Below are positions 48,978-58,868 of a DNA stretch of 64,000 nt, in pieces (position 1 is the stretch's first letter; every line of letters starts with the position of its first letter). Under the pieces are notes generated by a model. It had not been told where the DNA came from, searched no databases, and worked only from the letters and a program-made list of their open reading frames with translations. This DNA comes from Mycetocola_B reblochoni. GTDB taxonomy: Bacteria; Actinomycetota; Actinomycetes; Actinomycetales; Microbacteriaceae. The stretch spans positions 1-64,000 of the forward strand of contig NZ_RCUW01000003.1 of NCBI RefSeq assembly GCF_003667525.1, in the 5' to 3' direction. The translations under genes were made by a program, and so were the position numbers.

Positions 48978-51560
48978 TCAGCGCTTGATGGCGATGTTGA
49001 CCAGCTTCGGCTCCCTGACGATGACCGCGGCGATCTCCGCGTCGCCGACCGCCCGCGTCACGGCCTCCGACGCCAGGGCCAGCGCCCGCAGCTCATCCGC
49101 GCCGATCGACGGGGACACCTGCAGACGGTCCCTCAGCTTGCCATTGACCTGCACCACGGCGACGACGGTGTCCTCGACGAGAAGTGCCGGCTCGGCCTCG
49201 GGCCAGCGCACCAGCGCGACCGGGTCGTCGTGCCCCAGCTTCGCCCACATGTCCGCGGCGGTGAACGGCGCGTACAGGTCGAGGAGCAGCGCGAGCGCCT
49301 CCGCCGCCTCCCTGACCGCTCCGTCACCGGCACCCGCACCGGAGTCGATGGTCTTGCGGGTCACGTTCACCAGCTCCATCAGCCTGGCCACGAGCACGTT
49401 GAACTTGAACGACTCCACCAGCCCGGGGGCGTCGGCGAGCAGACGGTGCGTGGCCCGGCGCAGCGCACGGTCGCCGCCCTCGACGGCGGCCGAGACTCCC
49501 ACGGCCTCCACGTCGGCCGCAATGCGCCAGGCGCGCGCGAGGAACTTGCTCGACCCCGCGGGCGAGACGTCAGCCCAGTCGATGTCGTCCTCCGGGGGGC
49601 CGGCGAAGGCCAGGGTCACCCGGAGCGCGTCGGCGCCGTACTCGGTCAGCTGCTCGGCGAACTCGACGAGGTTGCCCTTGCTCTTGGACATCTTCGAGCC
49701 GTCCATGAGCACCATGCCCTGGTTGAGCACCGAGGTGAAGGGCTCATCGAAGTCGATGTGCCCGAGGTCGTGCAGCACCTTCGTGATGAAGCGCGAGTAG
49801 AGCAGGTGCAGGATGGCGTGCTCTACGCCGCCGACGTACTGGTCGACCGGTCCCCAGCGCTTGGCCTCCTCGGGGTCGAACGGCCGCGTCTGGTCGTGCG
49901 GCCCGAAGAAGCGCAGGAAGTACCACGAGCTGTCGACGAAGGTGTCCATCGTGTCGGGGTCGCGACGCGCGGGCGTTCCGTCGACGGGGTTCGTCACCTC
50001 GACCCAGTCGGTCGCGGCGCCGAGAGGCGAGGCCCCCTTCGGCTTGAGGTCGAGCCCGGCGCTCGGCGGCAGCTCCACGGGCAGCTCCGACTCGGGGACG
50101 GGGTGCAGGCTGCCGTCCTGGCCGTGGATGATCGGGATCGGCGTTCCCCAGTACCGCTGCCGCGAGATGAGCCAGTCCCGCAGGCGGTACGTGGTGGCGG
50201 GCCGGCCCGTCCCCTCCGCCTCGAGCGCGGCGATCGCCGCGGGGATGGCCTCGGCTTTGCTCAGCCCGTCGAGCGCGCCGGAGTTGATCAGCGTGCCCTC
50301 CCCGGTCAGGGCGACGCCCGTCGCCGCCGGGTCGTTGTCGGCGTGCTCCGCGCCGTCCGCGTCGGCGACGGGGACGTCGAGCACGACCGTCACCGGCAGA
50401 TCGAAGGCGCGGGCGAAGTCCAGGTCGCGCTGATCGTGGGCGGGGACGGCCATGACCGCACCGTGACCGTAGTCCGCGAGCACGTAGTCCGCGGTCCAGA
50501 TCGGCAGCCGCTCCCCCGTGATCGGATGCAGCGCGTAGCGGCCGATGAACCGCCCCGTCTTGGGGCGGGCGGCGTCCTGACGCTCCACCTCGGAGACCTT
50601 CTGCACCTCGGCGAGGTAGTCGGCGAACTCGGCCGCGGTCGCCTCATCGGCGCCCGCCACCAGCTCAGCGGCCAGGTCGGAGTCGGGTGCGACGACGAGG
50701 AACGTCACGCCGGCGAGCGTGTCCGGCCTGGTCGTGAACACGGTGACGGGCTCATCGCGGCCCTCGATGCGGAAGTCCACGTCGGCACCGCGCGAGCGAC
50801 CGATCCAGTTGCGCTGCATCGCGAGGACCTTGCTCGGCCAGCGCCCCTCGAGCGCATCGAGGTCGTCGAGCAGCCGGTCCGCGTAGTCGGTGATGCGGAA
50901 GTACCACTGGGTGAGCTTCTTCTTGACGACCATGGCGCCGCTGCGCTCGCTCGTCCCGTCGGCGAGCACCTGCTCGTTCGCCAGGACCGTCTGGTCCACC
51001 GGGTCCCAGTTGACCCAGCTGTCCTTGCGGTACGCCAGGCCCTTCTCGAACATCTGCAGGAACAGCCACTGGTTCCAGCGGTAGTACTCGGGGTCGGAGG
51101 TGTGCAGCACCCGCGACCAGTCGAAGCTCGGCGCGTAGAGCCGGAAGGAGCGCTTCTGCTGGTCGATGTTGGAGTACGTCCACTCGCGCGGGTCGACGCC
51201 GCGCTTGATGGCGGCGTTCTCGGCGGGCAGGCCGAAGGAGTCCCAGCCGATCGGGTGCAGCACCCGGTACCCCTGGTGGCGCCAGTACCGCGCCACGGTG
51301 TCGCCGAAGCCGAACGCCTCCGCGTGCCCCATGTGCAGATCGCCGGAGGGGTAGGGGAACATGTCGAGCACGTACTTGTGCCCGCGGATGCCCTCGGGGT
51401 CGGGGCCGGTGGTCTCGAAGAGCTTCTGCTCGTCCCAGATGGGGAGCCAGGTGTCCTGGATCGCCGCGAAGTCGTACCGGTCGCCGACGGGGTGCTGCTC
51501 GTGTGCCACGGAACTCTCATTCATCGCATGTCTCGGAGGGGCGTGTTCGCCGCCGTCCAC
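48978..51560 (-). CDS. leuS: Leucyl-tRNA synthetase
   Basis: This class I synthetase charges tRNA-Leu. The HIGH motif is HMGH (in FPYPSGDLHMGHAEAFG), the KMSKS loop is MDGSKMSKSKGNL, and the CP1 editing domain includes VFTTRPDTLAG. GTG at 51560 (860 residues) is preferred because TAGGCT stands exactly 6 nt upstream, the leaderless spacing seen elsewhere here; an in-frame ATG at 51524 (MNESSVAHEQ, 848 residues) lacks a clear Shine-Dalgarno and is the alternative. Its activity sets the tRNA-Leu charging that the leuA leader senses. Confidence 0.95.
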   Translation of the reverse strand: MDGGEHAPPRHAMNESSVAHEQHPVGDRYDFAAIQDTWLPIWDEQKLFETTGPDPEGIRGHKYVLDMFPYPSGDLHMGHAEAFGFGDTVARYWRHQGYRVLHPIGWDSFGLPAENAAIKRGVDPREWTYSNIDQQKRSFRLYAPSFDWSRVLHTSDPEYYRWNQWLFLQMFEKGLAYRKDSWVNWDPVDQTVLANEQVLADGTSERSGAMVVKKKLTQWYFRITDYADRLLDDLDALEGRWPSKVLAMQRNWIGRSRGADVDFRIEGRDEPVTVFTTRPDTLAGVTFLVVAPDSDLAAELVAGADEATAAEFADYLAEVQKVSEVERQDAARPKTGRFIGRYALHPITGERLPIWTADYVLADYGHGAVMAVPAHDQRDLDFARAFDLPVTVVLDVPVADADGAEHADNDPAATGVALTGEGTLINSGALDGLSKAEAIPAAIAALEAEGTGRPATTYRLRDWLISRQRYWGTPIPIIHGQDGSLHPVPESELPVELPPSAGLDLKPKGASPLGAATDWVEVTNPVDGTPARRDPDTMDTFVDSSWYFLRFFGPHDQTRPFDPEEAKRWGPVDQYVGGVEHAILHLLYSRFITKVLHDLGHIDFDEPFTSVLNQGMVLMDGSKMSKSKGNLVEFAEQLTEYGADALRVTLAFAGPPEDDIDWADVSPAGSSKFLARAWRIAADVEAVGVSAAVEGGDRALRRATHRLLADAPGLVESFKFNVLVARLMELVNVTRKTIDSGAGAGDGAVREAAEALALLLDLYAPFTAADMWAKLGHDDPVALVRWPEAEPALLVEDTVVAVVQVNGKLRDRLQVSPSIGADELRALALASEAVTRAVGDAEIAAVIVREPKLVNIAIKR

Positions 51561-51566
51561 CGCACC

Positions 51567-51572
51567 AGCCTA
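51567..51572 (-). promoter_or_regulatory. -10 box of leaderless leuS transcript
   Basis: TAGGCT on the minus strand ends 6 nt before the GTG at 51560. It lies in the 12-bp gap and end of pabB, so leuS is separate from the cyd-pabB run. Confidence 0.5.
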
Positions 51573-52949
51573 CTAAAGGTGCGGCACGGTTCGGCCAGCC
51601 GCGACCGCGGTGTCGGCGCGGCCGGCCGCACCGCCGACGAGCGCGTCGATGGCCTCCAGCAGCGGCGCCGCCTTCAGCTGCATCTCGGCGAGCTCGGCGG
51701 CGGGGTCCGAGGACACGGTCACGCCGGCGCCCGTCCCGAGCAGGGTGGCCTCGGCGGTGACGACCGCCGTCCTGATCGTCATCGCCAGGCGCGCGCCGGA
51801 CCCCGGGGTGAGGACGCCGAACGCGCCGGCGTAGCTCCCCCTGCTGTCGGGCTCCAGCTCGGCGATCAGTGTCATGGCCGCGCCCTTGGGCGCGCCGGTC
51901 ATGGAGCCGGCAGGGAAGCTGGCGCGCACGATGTCGGCCACACCGACGCCCGGACGGACCGCCGCGCTGACCGTGCTCACCATCTGGTGCACCCGGGGGT
52001 GCGTCTCGACCGCGCACAGCCGGTCCACCCTCACCCCGCCGGGCGTGCTGATCCGGCTCAGGTCGTTGCGCACCAGATCGACGATCATGGTGTTCTCCGC
52101 CCTCTCCTTCGGGTCCGCGGCGAGGGCCAGAGCGGCGGAGACGTCGCCCGCGGCGTCCGGCCCGCGCGGAGCCGTCCCCTTGATCGGCTCGCTCACGGCA
52201 CGGCGGCCATCGTCGTCGACGGCGAGGTAGAGCTCCGGAGAGCACGACACCAACGCGCTCTCTGGCAGCGAGACCACCGCGCTGAACCGGTCGACACCGT
52301 CGCCGGAGCCGAGGAGGCGGTCGTGCAGGGCGACCGGGTCCACGGGCGGCCTCCGGTACCTGGTCGTCAGGCAGGCGACGTACACATCGCCGCGGGTGAT
52401 GGCGGCCGTCACACGTCGGACCGCGTCGATGTAGGCCTCGCCGTCGAGGACCGCGGCGGCCGGGCTGTCGGTCCGGCCGGCCACACCACGACCCAGCGCG
52501 GTGCCGTCCCCGGCGAGGCGAGAGGTGGCCGCGGACAGCCAGTCTCCGTCGACGGTCGACGTGTCGAGCAGCACCGTCGTCCCTTCCGCGGCGACGATCG
52601 GCAGCACGTGCTCGGCCACGAAGAAGGCGCCGCTCGGGGACTGTGCGTGGTCGGCGAGCGGCGCAGGGCGAGGGACGTCGTCTCCGCCGGGGGCGAGGTC
52701 GTAGTCGAGGCGGCCGATGAGCGAGCCGGGCTGCACGAGCGCGGCACCTCCGTCGTCCGCTGCGGCGGTCGGCGCGTCCGCGCGCCGCAGCGCCTCCCCC
52801 GCATCCACCACGACGTCGCCGATGGCGATGACCGGCTCGCCCCAGCCGGGGCCGTCCAGGAGCGCCCAGGACGCGCCGCCGGCGAGCCGCCGGGCGGCCT
52901 CGCCGGGCGACATCCCGGCGGGGAGCGTCAGACGGCGCGGACCGGTCAT
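51573..52949 (-). CDS. pabB: Chorismate-binding enzyme, aminodeoxychorismate synthase component I-like
   Basis: This 458-residue member of the anthranilate synthase I family likely makes aminodeoxychorismate for folate. Its catalytic half has the nucleophile-lysine motif PIKGTAPRG, AENTMIVDLVRNDLSRI, VHQMVSTV and the SMTGAPKGAAM loop; PIKGT with Lys is typical of PabB rather than TrpE, which has PxAGT. The N-terminal half is divergent. It overlaps cydC by 4 bp, so it is translated with the cyd genes, an unusual pairing. Isochorismate synthase is a less likely alternative. Confidence 0.82.
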   Translation of the reverse strand: MTGPRRLTLPAGMSPGEAARRLAGGASWALLDGPGWGEPVIAIGDVVVDAGEALRRADAPTAAADDGGAALVQPGSLIGRLDYDLAPGGDDVPRPAPLADHAQSPSGAFFVAEHVLPIVAAEGTTVLLDTSTVDGDWLSAATSRLAGDGTALGRGVAGRTDSPAAAVLDGEAYIDAVRRVTAAITRGDVYVACLTTRYRRPPVDPVALHDRLLGSGDGVDRFSAVVSLPESALVSCSPELYLAVDDDGRRAVSEPIKGTAPRGPDAAGDVSAALALAADPKERAENTMIVDLVRNDLSRISTPGGVRVDRLCAVETHPRVHQMVSTVSAAVRPGVGVADIVRASFPAGSMTGAPKGAAMTLIAELEPDSRGSYAGAFGVLTPGSGARLAMTIRTAVVTAEATLLGTGAGVTVSSDPAAELAEMQLKAAPLLEAIDALVGGAAGRADTAVAAGRTVPHL

Positions 52950-54628
52950 CGGGCGGCGAGACGCCCGGAGGCCATCCGCAGCCGGCGGTCGACGAGGTGC
53001 TCGGGGACGTCGTCGTGCGAGATGAGGATCACCGTCCTGCCGCCGCGCGCGGCCGCGCCGAGCAGCTCGGTGAGCAGGCTCTCGGCGTGCTGCTGGTCGA
53101 CGTTGGCCGTCGGCTCGTCCAGGACGAGGATCGGGAACTCGTGCAGCAGCGCCCGCGCCAGAGCGATGCGCTGAGCCTGCCCTCCGGACACGAGCGCGCC
53201 CCTCTCGCCGACCCTGGCGTCCAGGCCGCCGCGCTCAGCGAGCCAGTCGCCCAGGCCGACGAGCTGGAGGGCGTGCTCGAGCTCCTCCCCGTCCGCCGTG
53301 TCCCTGGCGAAGAGGAGGTTCTGCCTGATCGTGTCGTTGAACAGGTACGGCGTCTGCTCGATGAGGCCGATGTGCTCGCGCACGGTCCGTGTCGGCAGAG
53401 CGGAGAGCTCGTGCCCGCCGAGCCGGGCGGAGCCCTCGTAGCCGAGGAACCGCACGAGGGTGTGGGCCAGCGTCGTCTTTCCCGAGCCGGACTCGCCGTC
53501 CAGCCACACGCGCTCCCCTGGCCGCACGTCCAGGTCCAGCCCGTCGATGGTCGCGGAGGCGGCCCCCGGCCACCGGACGCGGAGGTCGCTCAGCGTCAGC
53601 GCGGCGGGACCCGTGGCGGGCAGCGGCGACGGCTCTCCCTGCCGCGGCTCGCTGTCGGCAGGGATCTCCGGTGGTCGCTCGTCGGGGATCGTCGCGGCGA
53701 TGCGCTCGGCGCTCGCCCGGACGGATCGGCGACTGGCCAGGGCGAGCGGAAGGCTCGCCACCACCTCGAAGACGGCCAGCGGCACGAGCACCACGACGGC
53801 GAGCATCGGCCCGCTCAGGGTGATCCCGAGCGCGGGTGCCGCGAGCACGAGCGCCCCCAGGCTCGCCGCACCGGCGAAGAGCCCGTTGAGGGCGGACACG
53901 CTCGACTCCGCCACGGCCCTCGCCCGCTGGGCCCTGGTCAGCTCGGCGTCGGCGGCGTGGATGCGCTCCTGCGCCGCGGGCAGTGCGCCGTAGGCGGTGA
54001 GCACGTCCAGGCTCTGCACGTAGTCGATGGCGGCGTCGGCCAACCGCGCGCGGCGGGGGGACAGCTCCCTGTCCGACCGGGCTGCGACCGCGCTGGAGAG
54101 CGCCACGCTCACGACCACGCAGAGCACGAGCGAGACGAGAAGCCAGACCGCCGCCGGCACGGAGAAGAAGGCGACGAACACGACGGAGGCCAGGCTCACC
54201 CCCGCGGAGGTCAGCAGAGGGAGCCGGGCCCGCAGCCAGACGTTCTGCATGTCGTCGACGTCGTCGACCACGGCGGAGAGTACCGAGCCCCGTCGCGACC
54301 GGCTCAGGCCGTCGGGGGCGAGCGGGATGAGGCGGGCGAGAACGCCGACCCTGATGTCGCTGAGCTGCCGGAAGACGGCGTCGTGGCTCGCGTACCGCTC
54401 CAGGTAGCGGAACACGGCCTTCGCCAGCGCGAAGGCGCGCACGCCGACGACGGCCATGCTCAGGTACAGCACGGGGGGCTGCTCGGAGGCCCGGGTGATG
54501 AGGTACGCGCTGCAGGCGAGCAGGGCCACCGTGCTCACGGCCTGCAGGATGCCCGCGGCGACGCCGGGGGCGCCGCGGCGGGGCGAGGGGACCGCCTGGC
54601 GCAGAAGCGCGCGTGCTCCGGCCCTCAT
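52946..54628 (-). CDS. cydC: Thiol exporter ATPase CydC
   Basis: This 560-residue half-transporter pairs with CydD to export glutathione/cysteine-type thiols or heme, needed to assemble cytochrome bd. Six membrane segments (residues about 20-300) precede an ABC domain with Walker A GESGSGKTTLAHTL, signature LVSGGQAQRIALARAL, Walker B ILVLDEPTANVD and ISHDD. The start overlaps the cydD stop by 4 bp (ATGA). Confidence 0.92.
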   Translation of the reverse strand: MRAGARALLRQAVPSPRRGAPGVAAGILQAVSTVALLACSAYLITRASEQPPVLYLSMAVVGVRAFALAKAVFRYLERYASHDAVFRQLSDIRVGVLARLIPLAPDGLSRSRRGSVLSAVVDDVDDMQNVWLRARLPLLTSAGVSLASVVFVAFFSVPAAVWLLVSLVLCVVVSVALSSAVAARSDRELSPRRARLADAAIDYVQSLDVLTAYGALPAAQERIHAADAELTRAQRARAVAESSVSALNGLFAGAASLGALVLAAPALGITLSGPMLAVVVLVPLAVFEVVASLPLALASRRSVRASAERIAATIPDERPPEIPADSEPRQGEPSPLPATGPAALTLSDLRVRWPGAASATIDGLDLDVRPGERVWLDGESGSGKTTLAHTLVRFLGYEGSARLGGHELSALPTRTVREHIGLIEQTPYLFNDTIRQNLLFARDTADGEELEHALQLVGLGDWLAERGGLDARVGERGALVSGGQAQRIALARALLHEFPILVLDEPTANVDQQHAESLLTELLGAAARGGRTVILISHDDVPEHLVDRRLRMASGRLAAR

Positions 54629-56286
54629 CGCTTCGCCACCGCGGGGGTGAGCGCCAGCTCGACGTCGGCGATGTCCCTCAGCCGACGGCGGTGGCTGGCG
54701 ACGATCACGACCAGCCCGCCCGCGGCGAGCTCCGTAATCGATGCGGCCAGTCGGCGCTCGGTTTCGTGGTCGAGTGCCGAGCTGGGCTCGTCGAGCACGA
54801 GGACCCTCGTCTCGGGACGGAGCGCCCGGTAGAAGGCCCGCGCAACGGCGACGCGCTGCGCCTGGCCACCAGACAGGAGGGACCCGGCGACGCCGCACTC
54901 ACGGTCCGCGTCCCAGCCGTCCAGCTGCGCGAGCGCGAGGGCGCGCGTCAGCCGATCGGGATCGACGGAGGCCTCGCCGAGCGAGACGTTGTCGGCGACG
55001 GTGCCGGAGATGAGCCCTGGCCGTTGACCCGACCAGGCGAGCCAGGGCCGCTCGCCCGGCCCGGAGGGCAGCGGTGAGCCGTCGAGGGTGAGGACGCCGT
55101 CGTGCGCGACGGTGCCGAGGAGCGTGGAGATCAGGGAGGACTTGCCGCTTCCGCTCGGGCCGGTGAGCACGCCGACCCGGCCGGGGGCGAAGCGCGCAGA
55201 GACGCCGCTGAGCACCGTCGTGCCGTCGTAGGACACGCCCACGTCGTGGAACTCCAGCCCTGCCGGGGCCGTCGCCGCCGACGACGGCCCGCCGCCGGGG
55301 TGGACGGCCGTCGCGGTCGCGTCCGCGGCGTCCGCCGCCTCGTCGAGGATCGCGAAGACGTCCTCCGAGGCGGTGACCCCCTCCGCGGCGGCGTGGAAGT
55401 TCGTGCCGACGTTGCGCAGCGGCAGGAAGGCCTCCGGCGCCAGCAGAAGGACGAAGAGCGCGGGGCCGAAGCCGATGTCACCCGCGACCAGGCGCATGCC
55501 GACGCCGACGGCGACGAGGGCGACGGACAGGCTCGCGCCCAGCTCGAGCGCGAACCCGGAGAGGAACGTCGTCCGGAGCACCTTCATCGTCGCGACCCGG
55601 TAGCGCTCGGTCACGACGCGGATCCGGGTGAGCTGCCGCTCGGCCCTGCCGAACGACTTGAGGGTGCTCAGACCGCCGAGGACGTCGAGATAGTTGCCGG
55701 ACAGCTCGCTGAGCGTGTCCCACTGCTGACGTTGCACACTCTGCGTCGCCCAGCCGATGAGCACCATGAACACGGGGATCAGCGGGAGGGTGACGACGAC
55801 GAAGACCCCGGAGAGGACGTCCTGCCAGAACATCACCGCGACGATGACCGGTGTCGCGATCACCGTCAGGATCAGCTGCGGCAGGTACTTGCCGAAGTAG
55901 TCGTCGAGCGCGTCCAGGCCCCGCGTGCCCAGCACGGTGAGCCCCGCGCTCGACCGCCCGGCCGACCAGGCCGGTCCAAGCCGACCGATTGCGCGGTACA
56001 GCCGTGATCGCAGCTCGCTCTTCACCCGCGCTGCGCCGCGGATGGACACGCTGCCCGAGGCCCAGGTGACCACGAGCCGAGCGATCGTCGTCCCGGCGAA
56101 CACGAGAATCTCGGTGCGCAGCTCCGCCAGGCTCCGGCCCTCGACCACCCCCACGATCGCCTGGCTGAGCGACCAGGCGAAGGCGATCGTGAGGACGGTC
56201 TGGAGGGCCGCGAGCACGGCGCCGGCGGCGAAGAACCATCGGGCGCCCGCCGCGTAGCGGAGCAGTCGGGGGTCGAGGGGGCGCAC
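54625..56286 (-). CDS. cydD: Thiol exporter ATPase CydD
   Basis: This 553-residue half-transporter partners CydC. Six membrane segments are followed by an ABC domain with Walker A GPSGSGKSSLISTLLG, signature LLSGGQAQRVAVARAF, Walker B VLVLDEPSSALD and an ASHRRR switch. It lies 10 bp after cydB in the actinobacterial order cydA-cydB-cydD-cydC, all likely one mRNA. Confidence 0.93.
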   Translation of the reverse strand: MRPLDPRLLRYAAGARWFFAAGAVLAALQTVLTIAFAWSLSQAIVGVVEGRSLAELRTEILVFAGTTIARLVVTWASGSVSIRGAARVKSELRSRLYRAIGRLGPAWSAGRSSAGLTVLGTRGLDALDDYFGKYLPQLILTVIATPVIVAVMFWQDVLSGVFVVVTLPLIPVFMVLIGWATQSVQRQQWDTLSELSGNYLDVLGGLSTLKSFGRAERQLTRIRVVTERYRVATMKVLRTTFLSGFALELGASLSVALVAVGVGMRLVAGDIGFGPALFVLLLAPEAFLPLRNVGTNFHAAAEGVTASEDVFAILDEAADAADATATAVHPGGGPSSAATAPAGLEFHDVGVSYDGTTVLSGVSARFAPGRVGVLTGPSGSGKSSLISTLLGTVAHDGVLTLDGSPLPSGPGERPWLAWSGQRPGLISGTVADNVSLGEASVDPDRLTRALALAQLDGWDADRECGVAGSLLSGGQAQRVAVARAFYRALRPETRVLVLDEPSSALDHETERRLAASITELAAGGLVVIVASHRRRLRDIADVELALTPAVAKR

Positions 56287-56296
56287 GATGTCCAGG

Positions 56297-57304
56297 CTAG
56301 TGTGCCGCGGCCTCGACGGTCGCCCTGCTGACCCGCTTGCGGAAGACCCAGTAGGTCCACGCCTGGTAGGCGAGCACCAGCGGCAGGAAGACCAGCGCGG
56401 TCCAGCTCATGACGCCGAGCGTGTACGGCGTGCTGGAGGCGTTCTCAATCGTCAGGCTGTTCGCCGGGTCATTGCTCGCCGGCATGACGTCGGGGAACAG
56501 CGCCAGGAACAGCGCCAGCACCGCGGCGGCGATCGTGACAGCCATGAGCGCGAAGGCCCTCCCCTCGCGCCCGGCCCTGTTCGCGAACCAGGCGGCGATG
56601 AGCGCGACCGCGGCGACAGCGGAGGCGATGATCGTCCCGATGGAGTCGGGGTGCTGGAGGATCGTCCAGACCAGGAACGCCGCGGCGACGACGACCGTGA
56701 CCACGCCGGAGCGGGCCGCGAGGGTCCGGGCGCGCTCCCTGAGCTCGCCCGTCGTCTTGAGCGAGACGAAGACGACGCCGTGGGTGAAGAACAGCAGCAG
56801 CGTCGTGACGCCTCCCAGCAGGGCGTACGGGTTCAGCAGCGCGAAGAAGCCGCCGATGTAGTTGTGACCCTCGTCGAGGGGGACGCCCTGGACGATGTTG
56901 GCGAACGCCACACCCCAGAGCAGGGCCGGAACGGCCGAGCCGTAGACGATGAAGCCGTCGAACCAGGCGCGCCAGCGGTCACTGGACCCCTGGTGCCGGT
57001 ACTCGAACGACACGCCTCGGACGATCAGCGCGAGCAGGATGAGCAGCAGCGCCAGGTAGAACCCGCTGAACAGTGTCGCGTACCACTCGGGGAACGCGGC
57101 GAACAGGCAGGCTCCGGCGACGATCACCCAGGTCTCGTTGAGATCCCAGACCGGTCCGATGGTGTTGATGATGACGCGTCGGTCGGTGTCGTCCTTGCTG
57201 AGGAACGGCAGTGACATGCCGACGCCGAAGTCGAAGCCGTCGAGGACGAAGTAGCCGATGAACAGCGCGCCGACGATCCAGAACCAGAGATATGACAGAT
57301 CCAT
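56297..57304 (-). CDS. cydB: Cytochrome bd oxidase subunit II
   Basis: This 335-residue membrane protein has eight to nine helices and the family motifs LDGFDFGVGM near the N-terminus, GPVWDLNETWVIVAG and a WTALVFLPLVLAYQAWTYWVF end (split over two helices). With CydA it forms the high-affinity quinol oxidase used at low oxygen. It lies 9 bp after cydA. Confidence 0.96.
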   Translation of the reverse strand: MDLSYLWFWIVGALFIGYFVLDGFDFGVGMSLPFLSKDDTDRRVIINTIGPVWDLNETWVIVAGACLFAAFPEWYATLFSGFYLALLLILLALIVRGVSFEYRHQGSSDRWRAWFDGFIVYGSAVPALLWGVAFANIVQGVPLDEGHNYIGGFFALLNPYALLGGVTTLLLFFTHGVVFVSLKTTGELRERARTLAARSGVVTVVVAAAFLVWTILQHPDSIGTIIASAVAAVALIAAWFANRAGREGRAFALMAVTIAAAVLALFLALFPDVMPASNDPANSLTIENASSTPYTLGVMSWTALVFLPLVLAYQAWTYWVFRKRVSRATVEAAAH

Positions 57305-57313
57305 GATGTGCTC

Positions 57314-58726
57314 CTAGTAGACCGTCGGGGCGGTGGGCACGGTTCCCCGTTCCGGGTCGATGGCCGGCGCGTCGGCCGGTCCCTTCTGCGCGGCCTTCTT
57401 GATGAGGACGAACTCCACCACGGCCAGCGCTGCGTACAGCAGGGTGAACAGGACGAGGGATATCAGCACCTCGAGGCCGGTCACGTTCGGTGAGACGCCG
57501 TCCTCGGTCCTCAGCAGGCCGAACACGAGCCAGGGTTGACGCCCCATCTCGGTGAAGGTCCACCCGACGCTCATCGCCAGCAGGGACAGCGGGAACGCCC
57601 AGATCGCGATCTTCCACACCCACTTCTGGGTGGGCATGCGACCCTTGCGGGTCAGCCACAGGCCGGCAACGGCGACGAGGAAGTGCGCGGCACCGAGGCC
57701 GATCATCCAGCGGAAGGACCAGTACGTCACCCAGATGATGGGCGTGTAGTCGCCGGGGCCGTAGACGGCCTGGTACTGCGCCTGCAGGTCGTTGATCCCC
57801 TCGACGGTTCCGTCGAGGCTGTGCGTGGACAGTAGGGAGAGCAGGTACGGGATGCGAAGCGAGAACAGCTCGCTGCTGCCGTCTGGCGTGCCGAGGGTGA
57901 AGATCGAGAAGGAGGCGTCGCGCCCGGTGACGGTGTTGAAGGCCGCCTCGGCCGCCGCCATCTTCATCGGCTGGGTCTCCACCATGACGATGCTGAGCTG
58001 GTCACCGGAGAGGAAGGTCAGCGCGAAGGAGACGACCATCATCCACAGACCGGTCTTGAGCATGGGCCGCATGGTGTCGAGGTGCTGGTTGCGGGCCAGG
58101 TGCCAGGCGGCGACCGTGATGATGAGGCCGGCGGAGACCATGAAGCAGGCGAAGATCGTGTGCGGGAAGGCCGCGAGCACGACGGGGTTGGTGAGCACCT
58201 CGCCGATGCTGGTGAGCTCGGCCCGCCCCGACTCGGCGTTGAACTCGTAGCCGACGGGGTTCTGCATGAAGGCGTTGGCGGCGAGGATGAAGTAGGCGGA
58301 GAGCATCGTTCCCACGACGACGCCCCAGATGGTGATCAGGTGGACCTTGGGGGACAGCTTGTCCCAGCCGAAGATCCAGAGCCCGATGAAGGTCGCCTCG
58401 AGGAAGAACGCCAGCAGTCCCTCGAACGCCAGGGGGGCCCCGAAGACGTCACCGACGAAGCGCGAGTAGTCCGACCAGTTCATGCCGAACTGGAACTCCT
58501 GAACGATGCCGGTCACGACGCCCATCGCGAAGTTGATCAGGAACAGCTTGCCGAGGAACTGCGTGATCTGCAGGTAGCGCAGCTGACCTGTCCTGACCCA
58601 CGCCGTCTGGAAGATGGCGACGGTCGTGGCCATTCCGATCGTGATGGGCACGAAGAGGAAGTGGTAGATCGTGGTGAGACCAAACTGCCACCGCGATAGC
58701 AGCAGGGGGTCCAGGAGTTCGTTCAC
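57314..58726 (-). CDS. cydA: Cytochrome bd oxidase subunit I
   Basis: This 470-residue heme protein oxidises menaquinol and reduces oxygen. A heme-ligand histidine is His22 in TTIYHFLFVPITIG; SGDQLSIVMVETQPMKMAAAEA and GRQPWLVFG are conserved. The Q-loop is the short form. The GTG has GGAG 6 nt upstream. A TAGTGT box about 95 bp upstream and a palindrome over its likely -35 point to repressor or activator control, probably by redox or carbon state. Confidence 0.97.
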   Translation of the reverse strand: MNELLDPLLLSRWQFGLTTIYHFLFVPITIGMATTVAIFQTAWVRTGQLRYLQITQFLGKLFLINFAMGVVTGIVQEFQFGMNWSDYSRFVGDVFGAPLAFEGLLAFFLEATFIGLWIFGWDKLSPKVHLITIWGVVVGTMLSAYFILAANAFMQNPVGYEFNAESGRAELTSIGEVLTNPVVLAAFPHTIFACFMVSAGLIITVAAWHLARNQHLDTMRPMLKTGLWMMVVSFALTFLSGDQLSIVMVETQPMKMAAAEAAFNTVTGRDASFSIFTLGTPDGSSELFSLRIPYLLSLLSTHSLDGTVEGINDLQAQYQAVYGPGDYTPIIWVTYWSFRWMIGLGAAHFLVAVAGLWLTRKGRMPTQKWVWKIAIWAFPLSLLAMSVGWTFTEMGRQPWLVFGLLRTEDGVSPNVTGLEVLISLVLFTLLYAALAVVEFVLIKKAAQKGPADAPAIDPERGTVPTAPTVY

Positions 58727-58833
58727 TGTTGGCTCCAGGTTGTGTGCGCTTCGCGCACGGCTCGATCCCGGTCAGGGTGGTGATTCCTGCGGCGACAACG
58801 GTCTGATGTTCCTCAGAGTACACTAAAAAGTCC

Positions 58834-58850
58834 CTGTGGTCTGACCACAG
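58834..58850. promoter_or_regulatory. 17-bp palindrome between cydA and dedA (GntR/FadR-like operator)
   Basis: CTGTGGTCTGACCACAG is a perfect palindrome with 8-bp arms and one central base. Its core TGGTCnGACCA matches the site type bound by FadR-subfamily GntR regulators. On the minus strand it overlaps the expected -35 of cydA, whose -10 would be TAGTGT at about 58820-58825; on the plus strand it lies just upstream of the dedA promoter. Confidence 0.65.
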
Positions 58851-58868
58851 TCGAGCCGCGCCGTCGCC

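Noticed and set aside
48453..53174. A 1573-codon open frame on the plus strand antisense to comEA, leuS and pabB.
   Set aside because: It is Arg/Gly/His-rich, has no domain, and mirrors well-recognised genes on the other strand. Long empty frames are expected at this GC content.
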